Source: Ashinkailepas kermadecensis
Taxonomy: Eukaryota; Arthropoda; Thecostraca; Neolepadidae
Length of the DNA stretch: 64,000 nucleotides
Assembly: GCA_034440615.1 (NCBI GenBank)
Contig: JAOTOM010002670.1
Location: forward strand, 1-64,000
Reading direction: 5' to 3'
Shown here: positions 9,970 to 21,600 of the stretch, in pieces
How positions within the stretch are numbered: the stretch's first letter is position 1
How the letters are laid out: every line of letters starts with the position of its first letter
The notes under the pieces: generated by a model
What the model was told of the DNA's origin: nothing
The model's database searches: none
What the model saw: the letters and a program-made list of their open reading frames with translations, nothing else
Program-made: the position numbers and the translations under genes

Positions 9970-11737
9970 TGCAGATAATGTGATGTACGTTGTGCTGCTC
10001 CAACTCAAGGCTTCGTGTGCCCTGTCAAAGGATAGCATGCTCATAAATCGCTCTTATGTTTCAGGTGCTACTGCGTCTCATTCTGCCTACGGGAGGAAAG
10101 ACCGTGATGTTGGTGGACGGATAACCTCTGGAATTGCATCGCAGTGCAGTATTAACAACACCAACACCAACAATAGCAAGAGTAGCCAGTGCTCTGTGAA
10201 CACAAGCGACACTTCGCGACAACCTTCCACTCAGCCAGCAGCGAGATCATATGACTCTGACGTGTGTGCCAAGGTGTTCAACAGTCGTGGAGATTCAAGA
10301 GTCTTGGAGTCGCGGAGACTTTCAAGAGTCGGAGACAGACACAAGTGTGCGACATGTGACAGGTCGTATGCTTCCAAGTCCGGCTTAGTTATTCACACGA
10401 AAACACACACAGTAGAGAGACCATATAAATGTCATGCATATGGAAAGGCGTTTGTATCCAAGACAATCATAGTTATGCACATGAAAACCCACACCGGAGA
10501 GCGACCATACAAATGCGATATATGTGTCAGATCGTTTGATGTCAAGTCCAAATTAGTTATTCACATGAGAACCCACACCGGAGAGCGACCGTACAAATGT
10601 GAGACATGTGACTGGTCGTTTCCTGTCAGGTCCAGCTTAGTTGTTCACATGAGAACCCACACCGGAGAGCGACCGTACAAATGTGAGATATGTGACAGGT
10701 CGTTTTCTCTCCGGGGCACACTAGTTGGCCACATTAGAACCCACACCGGAGAGCGACCGTACCAATGTGAGGCATGTGACCGGTCGTTTCCATTCAAGTC
10801 CAAATTAGTTCGTCACATGAGAACCCACACCGGAGAGCGACCGTACAAATGTGACACATGTGAGAAGTCGTTTCCTGTCCGGACTACACTCGTTGACCAC
10901 ATTAGAACCCACACCGGAGAGCGACCGTACCAGTGTGAGGCATGTGACCGGTCGTTTCATATCAAGTCCAATTTAGTTATTCACATGAGAAGCCACATAG
11001 CAGAGCGACCTTTCAAATGCGATACATGTGACAGGGCGTTTGTTATGAAGGGCCAATTAGTTACACACATGAGAACACACACCGGGGAACGACCGTACAA
11101 ATGTGGTACATGTGGCAGATCGTTTACTGTCAAGACCAACTTAGTTATGCACATGAGAACCCACACCGGAGAGCGACCTTTCACGTGTGGTACATGTGAC
11201 AGGTCGTTTGCTGCTAAGGGCAAGTTAGTTAATCACATGAGAACCCACACCGGGGAGCGACCGTACAAATGTGGGACATGTGACAGGTCGTTTTCTCTCC
11301 GGGGTACACTACTTGGCCACATTAGAACCCACACTGGAGAGCGACCGTACCAATGCGAGGCATGTGACAGGTCGTTTCCCTTCAAGTCCAAATTAGTTCG
11401 TCACATGAGAACCCACACCGGAGAGCGACCGTACAAATGTGACACATGTGAGAGGTCGTTTGCTGTCAAGGGCAAGTTAGTTAATCACATGAGAACCCAC
11501 ACCGGGGAGCGACCGTACAAATGTGGGACATGTGACAGGTCGTTTTCTCTCCGGGGTACACTACTTGGCCACATTAGAACCCACACTGGAGAGCGACCGT
11601 ACCAATGCGAGGCATGTGACAGGTCGTTTCCCTTCAAGTCCAAATTAGTTCGTCACATGAGAACCCACACCGGAGAACGACCGTACAAAAGGGCGCGAAT
11701 GATCAAAATTGGTCGAAGCGCCCTAAAGCCCAAATAA
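9970..11737 (+). CDS. C2H2 zinc-finger protein, finger-array exon, copy A (16 fingers)
   Basis: This is a probable DNA-binding nuclear protein. A Ser/Asn/Thr-rich region (residues with [17 protein letters not shown] and [12 protein letters not shown]) is followed by sixteen tandem C2H2 units of the form C-x2-C-x3-F-x5-L-x2-H-x3-H joined by TGERPY linkers. Finger 2 has lost its second cysteine (CHAYGKAF). Fingers 11-13 and 14-16 are a near-perfect three-finger duplication. The exon is taken from an acceptor at 9969, in phase with candidate exons at 5964 and 6695 (predicted 688 residues). Without them the first ATG would be 9983. The frame ends inside a 54-bp LINE insertion, giving an abnormal C-terminus (KRARMIKIGRSALKPK) and cutting off further fingers downstream. 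It may be functional, or a truncated duplicate of the copy B gene. Confidence 0.8.
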
Positions 11738-11743
11738 CTAACT
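11690..11743 (+). mobile_element. 54-bp 3' end of an I-like LINE inserted in the finger exon
   Basis: The finger array is interrupted by GGGCGC...GCGCCC plus AAATAACTAACT, the same 3' end seen in the LINEs ending at 47355 and 56078. The zinc-finger sequence AACGACCGTACAAA stands on both sides (11676-11689 and 11744-11757), a 14-bp target duplication. It supplies the stop codon of the gene. Copy B lacks it. Confidence 0.85.
11691..11723 (+). other. LINE 3'-terminal stem-loop (fragment copy)
   Basis: GGGCGC pairs with GCGCCC, with an inner GATCA/TGGTC stem (one T-G pair). See the homologous hairpins at 46098, 47304 and 56021. Confidence 0.6.
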
Positions 11744-12125
<382 letters not shown>

Positions 12126-12189
12126 CAAACACGGCAACCCACATCGGAGTGCTGTCCTCCAAGTAAGGCACATGCTATTTACTAGCAAT

Positions 12190-13215
12190 GGAGAGCGGTT
12201 CGGAAAATGAAGGCTGACGCTGGAGGCTGTGCTAAAGTTTATGACAGGAGCATGGAGCTTGTGGAAGTATGTTGTAGAACAGCGGGGTGTGGTGAACTGG
12301 TGTTGAGAGGTCTGTACTGTTGGGTGTTGGGAACCGGTCGTAACCGTGGTTTGTACTAATTAAATATAGATAGTTTGGCCACCCTAGCCTCTCCAACTTC
12401 CTGTGGTGCGGGCTCACCAATAGGCGGCAAACGCAGACTGGCCAAGAGCGACATTCTCCAGCATGTTCAGCAGCAAGTGATAACCTACAAATATTCGTAT
12501 CACCGCTAGGGAAACTAATCATCGAAGACAACAACGTCGATTTACGCTTTCTTGGTGTTGTTTCCTCCTGTCAGAGTAAGCATAAGATCTCCGGAATAAG
12601 GAGCTAAATATATTTATTTGGTTTTGGGCCTCATCAGTCGCCGTGTTTGCACGATGACTGGATGGGAGAAGGCTAATGCGCCCACCACTCCTTTTTTGCG
12701 AACTATGAACTGACCGAGATATTGCAGGGAAATCTTGTGACTGATGAAAGTGGATTATCATATCGAACTTCGTTGATGCAACTACGGAGGTGCAAACGTG
12801 ACTGGCCGTATGGAGGCGGTCGAGCGTTCAAGTTCAGAAAGGTTTCGTCGGTGCGATGCGGTGGTGTGGGCGCCGAGCGTTATCTCACTTGCCCCTGAAG
12901 GCATTGCCCGAGAGTCGTGAAACTGCTCGTGATGCGAATTGACTTCGCACCCCGCCCCCCTTAAGGGTCTCGCATTTTCCGTCCCCTAGGATCACATGCT
13001 AGCACAAGGAAATGTGATCAAGGGAAAGGTGGTGGAATCCAAGCCCCACCATAGGTACATAGGTGGAAATATCTAACCCTGCGTGGAGCCCATTTCTGTT
13101 GATAAGGTGAATATGACTGTGTACCATAGCTGAAGATTGACGGCAGATAAGGGGTCTGGTCCCCCCCCCCCGAGTCTGGAACACTGATTACAATGTGTTT
13201 GCTAATTCGTTCTAA
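12190..13215. other. No gene seen
   Basis: Duplicon spacer. The position equivalent to about 12490 (GTGATAACC/TACAA) is where copy B received its 9.9-kb LINE block. The second part matches 47361-47985. No conserved reading frame. Confidence 0.5.
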
Positions 13216-13219
13216 ATAA

Positions 13220-14147
13220 TCTGATGTAGGTTGTGTTCCTCCAACTAAAGGATCTTGTGCTCTGTCAAAAGATAACATCCCCATAACTCACTGTATCGGG
13301 TTCCAAGTGCTATTGTGTCCCATTTTGCCTGCGAGGAGAAGACCGTTCTCTAGGTCCACAGACAACCATGGAAATTGCATTGCAATGCAGTATTAACAGC
13401 GCCAACGACAGCAACAGTAGCCAGTGTTCTTTGGACACCAGGGACGTTTCGCGACGACAAAAATCGACTCAGTCGACATCGAGTTCGTATCACTGTGCCC
13501 TGGGTGGCAAGGTGTTCAAGAGTGACAGACGACGTCTGCTTCACCACCACAGTGCAGGCGGGTACAAAGATGTACATTGACGGCAATCGCGGCAGACATT
13601 CAAACCAGATAGTCAGAGTTCCGAGTTTTAACCTGGAGAGGCCCCGGATAATCCTCACTGGAGGGAAGACGTACTACTCTGAAACGTGTGGTGCAACGTG
13701 TATTGACATGTGGGATACGATTAACCACAGGATATCCCATACCGCCGAGCGTCCACAAACGTTTAGCATGTGTTTCCGGAGCGTTTATTCAATCGGATGC
13801 TTTGGTTCAGCATATGTGAATTCGCACCAGACAGGGACCTTACAAACGTGGGACACGACGGGTCGTTTGCTGTCAAGGCCAGCATAATTAGTCGCATGAG
13901 AACCCACACCGGGGAGCGATGTTATAAACATGAGGCATGTGACAGGTCGTTTGCTGTCAAGGCCGCCTTAGTTTGTCACATGAGAACTCATACCGGGGAG
14001 GGACGGTACAAATGTGAGACGTACGACAGGTCGTTTAATTTCAGCGCGAGCTTAGTTTCTCACATGAGCACTCGCACCGGCGAGCGACCTCACAACTGTG
14101 GGACACGCGATTGGTCGTCTGTACCCGCTGGTTTGATGACATGCTAA
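13220..14147 (+). pseudogene. Second zinc-finger gene, decayed, copy A
   Basis: The upstream DNA (GATGTAGGTTGTGTTCCTCC) and the peptide with QCSINSANDSNSSQC parallel the start of the 9970-11737 exon, so this is a paralogous second unit of the gene cluster. The frame breaks after about 70 residues and resumes in other frames. Recognisable fingers are [18 protein letters not shown] and CETYDRSFNFSASLVSHM, the latter with its second Cys changed. First knuckles are degraded (YKHEACDRSF) and the array ends in a ruined finger (GTRDWSSV). Copy B retains a shorter, more damaged version (47985-48720). It is not a functional finger protein as it stands. Confidence 0.75.
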
Positions 14148-14571
14148 TGTTAACTTCTAAGTGGCCCCATTGAATCTGAAAAGATGCCCTGAAAACAAGG
14201 AGCTGGAACCCCTAGTTGGGTAATTTCTCCAGCATTCTGTGTCACTAGTGGTAAACAATAATGTTAGAGACCTAGTAGATGCCATCACACTCCGCAGTGA
14301 AGCCAGTGATCGTAACTCGGGTGGGTAGGGAAACGGGGTTCCCTTGGGTTACCACGGTTGTCCCCAGAAGCGGTGTGGAAGAACGCAGGTGTTCCCGGGG
14401 CTCGCGTAGTCTGCAATGCCCGTCCTTCCCTTCCAATTCTAGCATCCACTCCGAGACAGCGTCCCTTTGTATGTTCTCACTTCTTGTCTAGGAACTTTGT
14501 ATTGGCTCCTACCGCCCTGCCGGCCGGTGTGAAGGGATTGGTGGCGCTGTACCTGGGGTGGGGTGGTGAGC

Positions 14572-14574
<3 letters not shown>

Positions 14575-14661
<87 letters not shown>

Positions 14662-14948
14662 GTCTCTCTGTCTCTCTGTCTCTCTGTCTCTCTGTCTCTC
14701 TGTCTCTCTGTCTCTCTGTCTCTCTGTCTCTCTGTCTCTCTGTCTCTCTGTCTCTCTGTCTCTCTGTCTCTCTGTCTCTCTGTCTCTCTGTCTCTCTGTC
14801 TCTCTGTCTCTCTGTCTCTCTGTCTGTCTCTCTGTCTCTCTCTCTCTGTCTCTGTCTCTCTGTCTCTCTGTCTCTCTGTCTCTGTCTCTCTGTCTCTCTG
14901 TCTCTCTGTCTCTCTGTCTCTCTGTCTCTCTGTCTCTCTGTCTCTCTC

Positions 14949-15008
<60 letters not shown>
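14575..15008. repeat. TC/TCTCTCTG microsatellite, about 434 bp
   Basis: Pure TC runs at both ends flank a core of (TCTCTCTG)n. It sits exactly where related LINE 5' regions have only short tracts: about 28 bp in copy B (49127-49148 region), GAGTCTCTCTCTCCCGG near 41800, and none near 50820. Open frames through it (poly Ser-Leu) are meaningless. Confidence 0.95.
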
Positions 15009-15010
<2 letters not shown>

Positions 15011-15080
15011 CCGTGCGAGACCATCACCTACCCCGTAAAGCTCCTCGGGCGCCTGGCGTCCACCCGTCCGCAGGACACTG

Positions 15081-15473
15081 GTGACCCCTCAGCAGATCGC
15101 CTATGCGGTGGGTCGCCTTGACGGGCCGAAACCAAGCAAAGGTTATGGATTATTCAAAACACAAACCCGTCCTGGGCCTTTGAGCAAGGACCCAAACACC
15201 GACCACCCTAGTGGCAGGCATGGCACCGATCCGACATCCGGGGAGGCGTATCGTCCTGCGTCTCCCCCGATCCGTACCATCCAAGCAAGGTCTGGCCCTA
15301 GCAACCTGGATTCATCGAAAGTCCGCAGGATATCTCATTACACAACATCGGAACCGAGGCTACACTCTCTTCTGCTACTCATTTTAAAGTCCAACGAACC
15401 GGGGAGGACAATCTCTCTTTCACCATTCGAGCGTAATCGCCGGTTCGATCTGAGAATCACTGAGAATCACTAG
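15081..15473 (+). pseudogene. LINE ORF1 N-terminal region, copy A
   Basis: The 130-codon frame contains LSKDPNTDHPSG, EAYRPASPPIRT and LSPFERNRRFDL. These parallel LSEDPNSDYPSD, EAYRPAPPPSRT and LSPLQRKRGCDL in the LINE at 50293, where the region leads into a gag-like ORF1 with zinc knuckles. Here the frame ends (TENH) before the knuckles. Copy B has the same frame at 49242-49613. It is a relic of an RNA-binding ORF1 protein. Confidence 0.6.
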
Positions 15474-15640
15474 ATGCGGCATATTGCGTGATGGCGGACG
15501 AGACGTGAAGCGCAGGAACGTCGAGGAAGAAAATTTTCAGTTTAGGCGTCCGCGAATTTAAGTACACCGTAAGACATTGACCGGAGCCAAGCAACTTTGA
15601 GGTCCTAGTAATGTTCTGCCTGGAGATTTACTTTAAGCTC

Positions 15641-16140
15641 TACTTGGACATTAATGTGTATCACAGACTACAGGGCGGACGCGCATCCTCACACCGTTGA
15701 GGATGATCAGGTCATAGCTAAAGAACGTGCGGGAAATTATAACTTTCTACGTGAGAACTAGTACATGCACCCGTAATTTGTCCTCTTGTCCCTGGTGACG
15801 AGCCAGAGTGAGGATTACTGGAGGTTCGCAGTGACCCACATCCTGAAACTGAGGAATTGAGGAGTAAGGGGACAAGAATGTGAGATATCTGATCACCCCC
15901 AAGCTAAGCCTGCTGACGGCCACCCTGTAAAAGCTGGTGACCTGGTAGTTCCCCCCACCCCCTCCCCAGATAGTGAGGGTACGCGGAGTAGCAGGGTAGG
16001 ATAATTCACGATGTGGACAGGAAATTGATGACATTTTAGTGAACATATTCCTTCATCCTTAAGCTAACTTTCCATCAGCTTTCTGCATAGAAAATTTGAG
16101 CAGTCATTGTAACTGTAACTGATAACTAATGCACCATACA
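15641..16140. other. No gene seen; end of copy A
   Basis: Collinear with 49791-50284 in copy B. No conserved reading frame. Confidence 0.5.
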
Positions 16141-16159
16141 GGTGACAAGTAAAATGGAC

Positions 16160-16183
16160 ATATATATATATATCTATATATAT

Positions 16184-16219
<36 letters not shown>
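16160..16219. repeat. TA microsatellite
   Basis: TA units with a short ACACAC interruption, immediately left of the MITE compound. Confidence 0.9.
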
Positions 16220-16220
16220 C

Positions 16221-17868
16221 CACTGGCGGATCTAGCCCACCGGTTTGGGGGGGGCCAACTTCCGGTTTTCGGCGTCAGCCCCTCCCCTCCCCCTCCCCCA
16301 GTGGCGTACGTAGGAATTGCGTCAGGGGAGGGGTCGAACGGATTTGGAGGGTGCCTATTCTCCCACTATTTTTGGTCAAAAGCACCGGATTTCGACCACT
16401 ATTTGGCAAAGGGGCACATTAAAAAAAAAAATTGACAACATAATTGCCTGTGTAGGGGCCCCAGCCTACCTCCACCGTTTCTATGTTACCGGATTTTTGT
16501 TCTTGTTTACCAAAACGTTCACGTTCACGTTCAACGTCTTGTACCACGTCAACGTTCGTGCACGTATACACACTGGCGAATCCGATTTTGTCAACTCTTG
16601 CTGTAAGCAGAACTTGAGCAGCATGGAACCTTCGATGTGTGTCAGAATCTGGATCCGCCAGTGTACCTCCTCTTGCTATTCTTCTTGAAAAAATTAGTCA
16701 ATGTAGCCTGTCTCTTCATCTTAGCAACCCCAACACCAACATACGAAACATGCTGCTCAACTGGGCTCAACTGGTCACTCGCACAAAACATCCTGTTCAA
16801 ATTCCGCTTTCGAAATCTGGCTCACTGGGTCCGCTTGCCCGCTACTGGCTAAACAAACTTCATGAACCAACTGACGAAGGAATAAGGAAATTGCTGATTT
16901 CGTCATCTCTTGCTGTAAGCAAAACTTCAACAGCATAGAACCCTCGATGTGTCAGAATCTACTATCCTACCATATTGTGCTTCCAAACAATTATAACAAA
17001 ATACCTTTAAAATTGAAGATTATTTCACGCGGAACGCTATTTTTTAACCTCAGCAAAGGTTACTGCATTTTAATTCAGTTTACTTTTGTTGGTTTGGGGG
17101 GCCAAAAGACAATATGGCCCCCCTTTGAAGCGGTTGTGGGGGCCATGGCCGGAATGCCCCCGCCCCCCTGGATCCGCCAGTGTATATATCATGTGGGTGT
17201 GTTTGTATGTGTGCGTGTGCATGCTGGTGGAGGGCCATTGCGGCCTGGCCCTTCCGAAACACTTAAAAGTGTGGGTGGGGGGGGGGCATGGTGTCTTGCC
17301 AAAGCCCCCTCCCCACACCAAAAGAAGTAAACTAAATTAAAATGCAATAGGCTTTGCCGAGGTTAAAAGTAGCGTTCTGCATGAGAGGATGTCCAATTTT
17401 AAGGCCATTTTTTTTAATTTTTTGGAAACCCAACATGGTAGCACAGTAGATTCTAGCACACATCGAATGCTCTATGCTGCTCAAGTTCTGCTTACAGCAA
17501 GAGTTGACAAAATGGGATCCGTCAGTTTGTACACGTTCACGAACGTTGATGTGGTGCAAGACTGAACGTTAACGTGAACGTTGTGGTGAACAAGAACACA
17601 AACCTGGTACTTAGAAACGGTGGAGATAGCTTGGTACCCCATACACCGGAAATTATGTTGTCATTAATCTGTATTTTAAAAATGGGACACTGCGAAATAG
17701 TGGTCGAAATCCGGTGCTTCTATTATACCAAAATTGGTGCAGAATGGTAACCATCCAAATCTCGTCAACCCATCCCCTGATGGAAATCCTGGGTACGCCA
17801 CGGGGGGGGTGGCGCCGAAAACCGAAAGCAGCCCCCACCCCCAAACCTGTGGACTAGATCCGCCAGTG
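16221..17868. mobile_element. Compound inverted MITE cluster with GATCCGCCAGTG ends
   Basis: The left end CACTGGCGGATC (16221) and right end GATCCGCCAGTG (17857-17868) are inverted. Two more GATCCGCCAGTG ends lie inside (16652-16663, 17171-17182). Long inverted arms match: 16221-16650 plus 16900-17095 on the plus strand against 17330-17868 on the minus strand, sharing GTGGCGTAC..AGGA, CACCGGATTTCGACCACTATTT, AACGTTCACGTT and TCTTGCTGTAAGCA blocks. It looks like nested or inverted non-autonomous DNA transposons, possibly hAT-type from the end sequence. No protein is encoded. Confidence 0.6.
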
Positions 17869-18018
17869 TGGGCATGTGCGTGTGTGTGTATATATGTGTG
17901 GGTGTGTATATACATAAACATAAATGCACATGTGTTTAGTCTATATTTTCTTACCATCGTCTACTATTCCCAACAACTTTGTGCTGCAGCCACACGGCTG
18001 GTTGGAAAGGATCTTGAG

Positions 18019-18052
18019 CAGGACCTATTTTAACATGTTAACTGGGGTGGAA
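18019..18052. repeat. hAT left terminal inverted repeat
   Basis: 34 bp, beginning CAGGACCTATTTT and ending CTGGGGTGGAA. Confidence 0.8.
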
Positions 18053-18641
18053 GCTTCCACCCTAGTCGCCCAGATTTCCACCCCAGTCGTCAAGACTTTC
18101 CACCCCAGTGAGGGCCCATGCTGAAGGATCTTTCTGAGAACCTGGCTGCCTCAGAAGTCGTTGGAACCATCAGAAACCTACATTTTTTTGTACTTGATCC
18201 GTACAATCAATGAGCCATCCAACGCTCACTGTGATATTTTTTCATCACTTTGATGTATTAAAGCACAGTACCTACACCATTGTTTATGCACTTACACTCG
18301 CAACGCTGTAGATACCCGTAAGTTTTGCACGGTACCACGCCGAGCCTCGCCGAGCATGGTATTTTATTACAAAATCCTTCGCGAGGAGGTGCGTAATAAA
18401 AACAAGCGCATGCCTCTCAAATTCATCCGTGCGGCGTGCCGCTGTGATGCTGCGAGTGAATTATCTGCGCGCCCTATGCTCATTCATTTGTGTTGCCGGT
18501 GCCGCCAGAGAGGTGTCGATGGCTGCTAGTTGCTACGTTTGCTGTGGAATCAAATACAGCAGCGAAAGTAGTGTGTGGAAGTTTCCATTGAAATTATTTC
18601 ACTTACAAGTTACATAAAGACTGCATATACAAGTACTAACA

Positions 18642-21600
18642 ATGGAAGGATCGGGGCCCGTTAAAAAGAAACGTAAGACGTCAGGGGCGCAGGTCCAAAA
18701 ACAGTGGGAGTCGGCAGCCCGGTCTTGTTCTACTCCATCAATCCTTCAATTTTTCAAGTAAGTACCAGTCGACGATGCCCTGGGTCTAGCAAATAAGTTC
18801 ACAGTCCAGTTCTGCGGGGGAGGGGATCCAAGAGAATTCTCAACATTCGGGACAAATTCACCCTGTGGCGCCTGAAAGCTACCGGTAACATTGGGCAAGT
18901 ACCTAAGTATTTCGTTCATGAAATGACGATACTGACACAAAATTAAAATCATTTCCTTCACTGCACTGAAATACAAAGCAAATGTCATGGATCTCTCACA
19001 TTTCGTTGATCGCTAATTGACTCGTTTGTAGGCCTGAATCCTCCGGCTCCCAGCAGCCGTCAGCCTCTGCCCGTCCTGCTGGTGACGGCTCCCAGCAGCC
19101 GTCAGCCTCTGTCCGTCCTGCTGGTGCCGGCTCCCAGCAGCCGTCAGCCTCTGCCCGTCCTGCTGGTGACGGTTCCCAGCAGCCGTCAGCCTCTGTCCGT
19201 CCTGCTGGTGCCGGCTCCCAGCAGCCGTCGGCCTCTGCCCGTCCTGCTGGTGACGGCTCCCAGCAGCCATCAGCCTCTGTCCGTCCTGCTGGTGACGGCT
19301 CCCAGCAGCCGTCAGCCTCTGCCCGTCCTGCTGGTGACGGCTCCCAGCAGCCGTCAGCCTCTGCCCGTCCTGCTGGTGACGGCTCCACGCCCGCTCTCAG
19401 TCACTGTACTGGTAAGTACACACCTATATACCATATTACTGTACCGTTGCGGCGCTCTTAAACCAAAAGCATAATCATCATAAGCAAGGGTGTCGCCACG
19501 AGGCGGAAACAGGTGAGGGGGAGGTGAAGGACTTTTGAAGTCAATTCTTTCTATGCAACGCCCATAGGCGTAATGCTTAAAATCCGAAAACCTGGGAGGG
19601 TCCGGGGGGCTGTGGCTACGCCCATACATACCACAATGTTATCGGTAGTCGGTTCCATATCATAACAATAAGTAACACTAAGATAAATGTTTAATGTGAG
19701 GGGATGCTGTTTGCCGCCTGATAGCCTGACATGGGCACCTACATATTTTTTTCTTCAAAGTATTCAAAATACGAAAATAATTCATTGCGGACTTTTGCTG
19801 ACCTGCTGATTGTAGGTGCGACATATATGGTCAATGGTTTTTGTATCTTAGGTACCTACCTACTTATAGCACAAAAATGCCCAACATACCTATTTATAAC
19901 GTAAATTATCCTCCATAAATTAAGAGTTTGGCTAGTTCCGCAAAAACTGTCATTGATCTATCTCCTGCAGGATCGAACTGGTACAAAGGGTACAAACTCG
20001 ACCTGCAATGGCTGATATCCAACTGCAAGTCACTGCGAAGGGAGAGCAGAAGGGGACCAAACGGCGGTAAAAACAGGGCCTACATCGTTTGTGAGGTTTG
20101 TCAGAGCCAGCAGGATGCGGCAAACAAAGCGTCTGCCAACGGAGTCGTCGGTGCGGCCTCAGGCATGCTTTCAGAAGGTGTGGAGAAACTCCGCCGTGTT
20201 GTGGACCACCTTCTTGGTCGTCCTCACCACGCAGCTGCTGAGGCTCAGAAGCTGGAAGAGATGTGGAACAGACAAACCGACAAACACCCGTGGCTCAGCA
20301 TCATCAAGCGGCACAAGTCAACCACCATAGAGACCCTCATTAAGCTGGCTGTAGACGTGTACAGCGATTCCATGATCGAGACTCCGTCGGCGTGGTCTTG
20401 GCCGTGTCGTTCGCTGGCCACAATGCACAGTAGTCGGCTCCTGTCCGCCATGTCAGACCATGGGTGGGAGTGGGAGTTCACACCCACAACTCCCTCTGGA
20501 ACAGAGCTACACTACCTCTATCCAGCCGTGTACCGGGATATGCTAGACTCAGTTGCAGCTGTGGAGGCAGAAAAGCTAGCAGACACCATCAACGCAGGCA
20601 TCTGTTTCAGTATCCAGGTGGATGGAAGCGTGGATCGGATGCAGCTGGACACCAAGTTCGTCACGGCCCGCACAGTCTCAGAGAGCGGCAGGCTCACCTC
20701 TCTCTTTCTAGGCGTAGTCGAGTCTGAGAGCGGGAGTGCAGAGGGCTTGCTGGAAGCCACTACGCTCGCCCTGAACCATACCAAGGCGGACACCGAAAAG
20801 CTGGTCGGCATAATGACAGATGGGGAAGCCGCCAACACTGGCCGGTCCAGTGGCCTCTGGAAACGCCTGGAAGACCATGTCAAGCACAAGCTGCTGGTGA
20901 TGTGGTGTGTCTGCCACCGCTCCGATCTGGCTGTTGAGAGCACTGAAAACTCTGTCCCAGAGCTTCGGCTGTGGAAGTCTGACTTGCTGAGCGTGGCCAC
21001 ATACTTTCGCTCATCGAAGTCCAGGACGAAGATGCTAAAGAAAGCGGGAGCAAAGTATGCATTTCCAGCATACTTCGAGGTGCGGTTCGCTGAGCATCTT
21101 CTCAGTCTGGTCAACGCCGTGCTGGCAAACCTTCCAGCGTGTCGAGAAGTTTGGAGAGAAATCGCTGCCTCGCAAGAGAAGAAAGCCAAGTCGGAGGCAC
21201 GAGGGTACCTGGCGAAGCGGGAGGACGGAGGGAGATCCCACTACCTGACTGCGGCCATGGCGGACGCGATGGCGTCAGTCCGCCATCTGCAGAAGCGCCT
21301 TCAGCAGGACAGCCTGACAATCCCCGACGTCTTGGAAGCACGTGATGGAACGAAAAACTATCTGGAGCTGATGGAGGCCGCTCCCGTGCCAGGTGGCAAA
21401 GAGGAGGCTCTCTTGGCGTCTACCGCGGGAGAAGCCGGGACCAGCCAGACCGACGGGGAAGATAAAGGTCATCCGAACGTAAAAAACAAGTACGTGACAA
21501 CCTCGAACCGATCGATAGCAGCAGTTCGCACAGAGATCGTGGCAGCAACCAAAAACTTCCTGTGTGAGCGACTCAACATTGACCAAGAGGAACAAGTAAA

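Larger units (their letters stand above)
14510..15640 (+). mobile_element. 5' fragment of an I-like LINE, copy A
   Basis: From CCTGCCGGCCGG and GGGGTGGTGAG, through CCCCGTA(A/T)AGCTC.TC.GG.CGCCTGGCGTCC, to the region reading LSKDPNTDHPSG...EAYRPASPP, this aligns with the 5' region and ORF1 start of the LINE at 50293. It also occurs in copy B (49060-49790), so it predates the duplication. Its extent to the left is unclear and may reach about 14280. Confidence 0.7.

Noticed and set aside
14358..15084. Open frames of Ser-Leu repeats (and Arg-Glu on the other strand)
   Set aside because: They are translation of a TC/TCTCTCTG microsatellite in a LINE relic.
19045..19380. CRISPR-like array
   Set aside because: The 42-bp units are directly contiguous without spacers and are coding.
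19928..19970. Extension of the hAT frame upstream of 19971
   Set aside because: It starts at a TTG and is better explained as the intron end before the CTCCTGCAG acceptor, because exon 2 joins in phase.
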